From: a virus
Virus record (IMG/VR): IMGVR_UViG_3300048591_001189
Location: 1 to 21,769 of that record
DNA: 21,769 bases
Direction: 5' to 3' (one strand)
Part shown: in pieces, positions 21,461 through 21,769 of the stretch
How the letters are laid out: each line of letters begins with the position of its first letter
How positions within the stretch are numbered: the first letter of the stretch is position 1
Translations under genes and position numbers: made by a program
The notes under the pieces: generated by a model
What the model was told of the DNA's origin: nothing
What the model saw: only the letters and a program-made list of their open reading frames with translations
Database searches by the model: none

Positions 21461-21508
21461 TTGTTCGCCGGGATGTCAGCCGGCCTTGCGCTTCCGAGGG
21501 CGGGCCGG

Positions 21509-21769
21509 TTACCCCTCCCGCGCGACCGCCCGCAAAATCGCTGACAGGATCCGCAAGACCCGCACTGTCGCCAACCCAGTCGCCGCCACGACGAACACCC
21601 AGATATGGAAAATCCAGCGGAAGTGGGGGGACGCCGTGTCCGCCATCGCCGCCACCGCCGAAAGGCAGGCCGTGATCAGGCACAGCCACACCGCTTGGAT
21701 CAGGAAATGCACGAAGCGGAGGTAGTAGCCCGCCTCCTTGCTTCGCTGTATCACCCATTTCTCGTCCAT
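21509..21769 (-). CDS. Small two-span membrane protein at the window edge
   Basis: This 86-residue protein begins at an ATG formed by the last three bases of the window, so an upstream extension cannot be excluded. It has two hydrophobic segments: about 15-41 (FVHFLIQAVWLCLITACLSAVAA) and about 52-77 (WIFHIWVFVVAATGLATVRVL), with a short polar loop and a basic C-terminus. Two spans, small size and a charged tail resemble class II holins, but there is no endolysin in the window to support that. It lies upstream of, and separated by a promoter from, the sigma gene, so it belongs to a different transcription unit. Confidence 0.6.
   Translation of the reverse strand: MDEKWVIQRSKEAGYYLRFVHFLIQAVWLCLITACLSAVAAMADTASPHFRWIFHIWVFVVAATGLATVRVLRILSAILRAVAREG

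Larger units (their letters stand above)
21274..21508. other. Intergenic leader between membrane-protein and sigma genes
   Basis: This 235-base gap is the longest in the window. From right to left it holds a GC-rich 6-bp inverted repeat without T-run (CCGGCC 21480-21485 and GGCCGG 21503-21508) just after the stop codon, the predicted promoter, the hairpin and the dyad described separately. I see no ORF with coding character in it. Confidence 0.6.

Noticed and set aside
1-21769. A gene transfer agent or tailocin rather than a prophage
   Set aside because: Full packaging, head and tail genes plus an integrase and a tRNA attachment site favour an integrated phage. A tailocin would lack capsid and terminase genes. 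A domesticated, defective prophage remains possible.

Overview
The window is almost entirely one GC-rich, HK97-type, long-tailed (siphovirus-like) prophage. All genes run leftward on the minus strand. Nothing in it identifies the host firmly. The base composition, the tRNA-Cys attachment sequence and the protein style would fit a GC-rich soil bacterium such as an acidobacterium, but that is a guess. The left edge (1-74) is presumably host DNA. Next to it lies the 3' half of a tRNA-Cys gene (75-119), cut exactly at the anticodon loop, with a short tyrosine recombinase gene beside it. This looks like one end of the integrated element. The other end, with the intact tRNA, would lie beyond base 21769.

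Read in the direction of transcription (high to low coordinates), the layout has five blocks. (1) A small membrane protein at the right edge is followed by a promoter-bearing leader with two inverted repeats. A regulatory block comes next: a small sigma-70-type factor, an orphan protein, a small membrane protein, a stand-alone sigma region-4 protein, a zinc-finger/HTH protein and another small membrane protein (21769-18874). (2) The packaging block is HNH endonuclease, TerS and TerL (18874-16424). (3) The head block is portal, prohead protease and major capsid protein, then a strong UUCG-loop terminator, a small protein and the connector/closure proteins (16427-12135). (4) The tail block is a gp10-like protein, tail terminator, tail tube, gpG/gpGT chaperones joined by a -1 frameshift site, tape measure, a secreted-looking protein of unknown role, a 1271-residue tail-tip protein, a 72-residue protein and a collagen-like fibre (12138-881). 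(5) Two abutting hairpins precede the integrase gene and the attachment site (803-75).

The genes form a tight chain, mostly with 1- or 4-base stop/start overlaps, so translational coupling is likely across packaging, head and connector genes. The three sigma-like or region-4-like proteins just upstream of the packaging genes suggest a phage-encoded cascade that switches on the late operon. Output would then be tuned by the terminator after the capsid gene, the frameshift in the chaperone gene and a hairpin before the tail-tip gene.

The most unusual points are the concentration of sigma-like regulators, the frameshift cassette with an exact slippery heptamer, two tail-module proteins with apparent Sec signal peptides (one a collagen-like fibre with a fresh 81-bp duplication), and a catalytic-domain-only integrase with Lys where the box-II Arg is expected. 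No recognisable endolysin, repressor or replication gene is present; those functions presumably lie to the right of the window.
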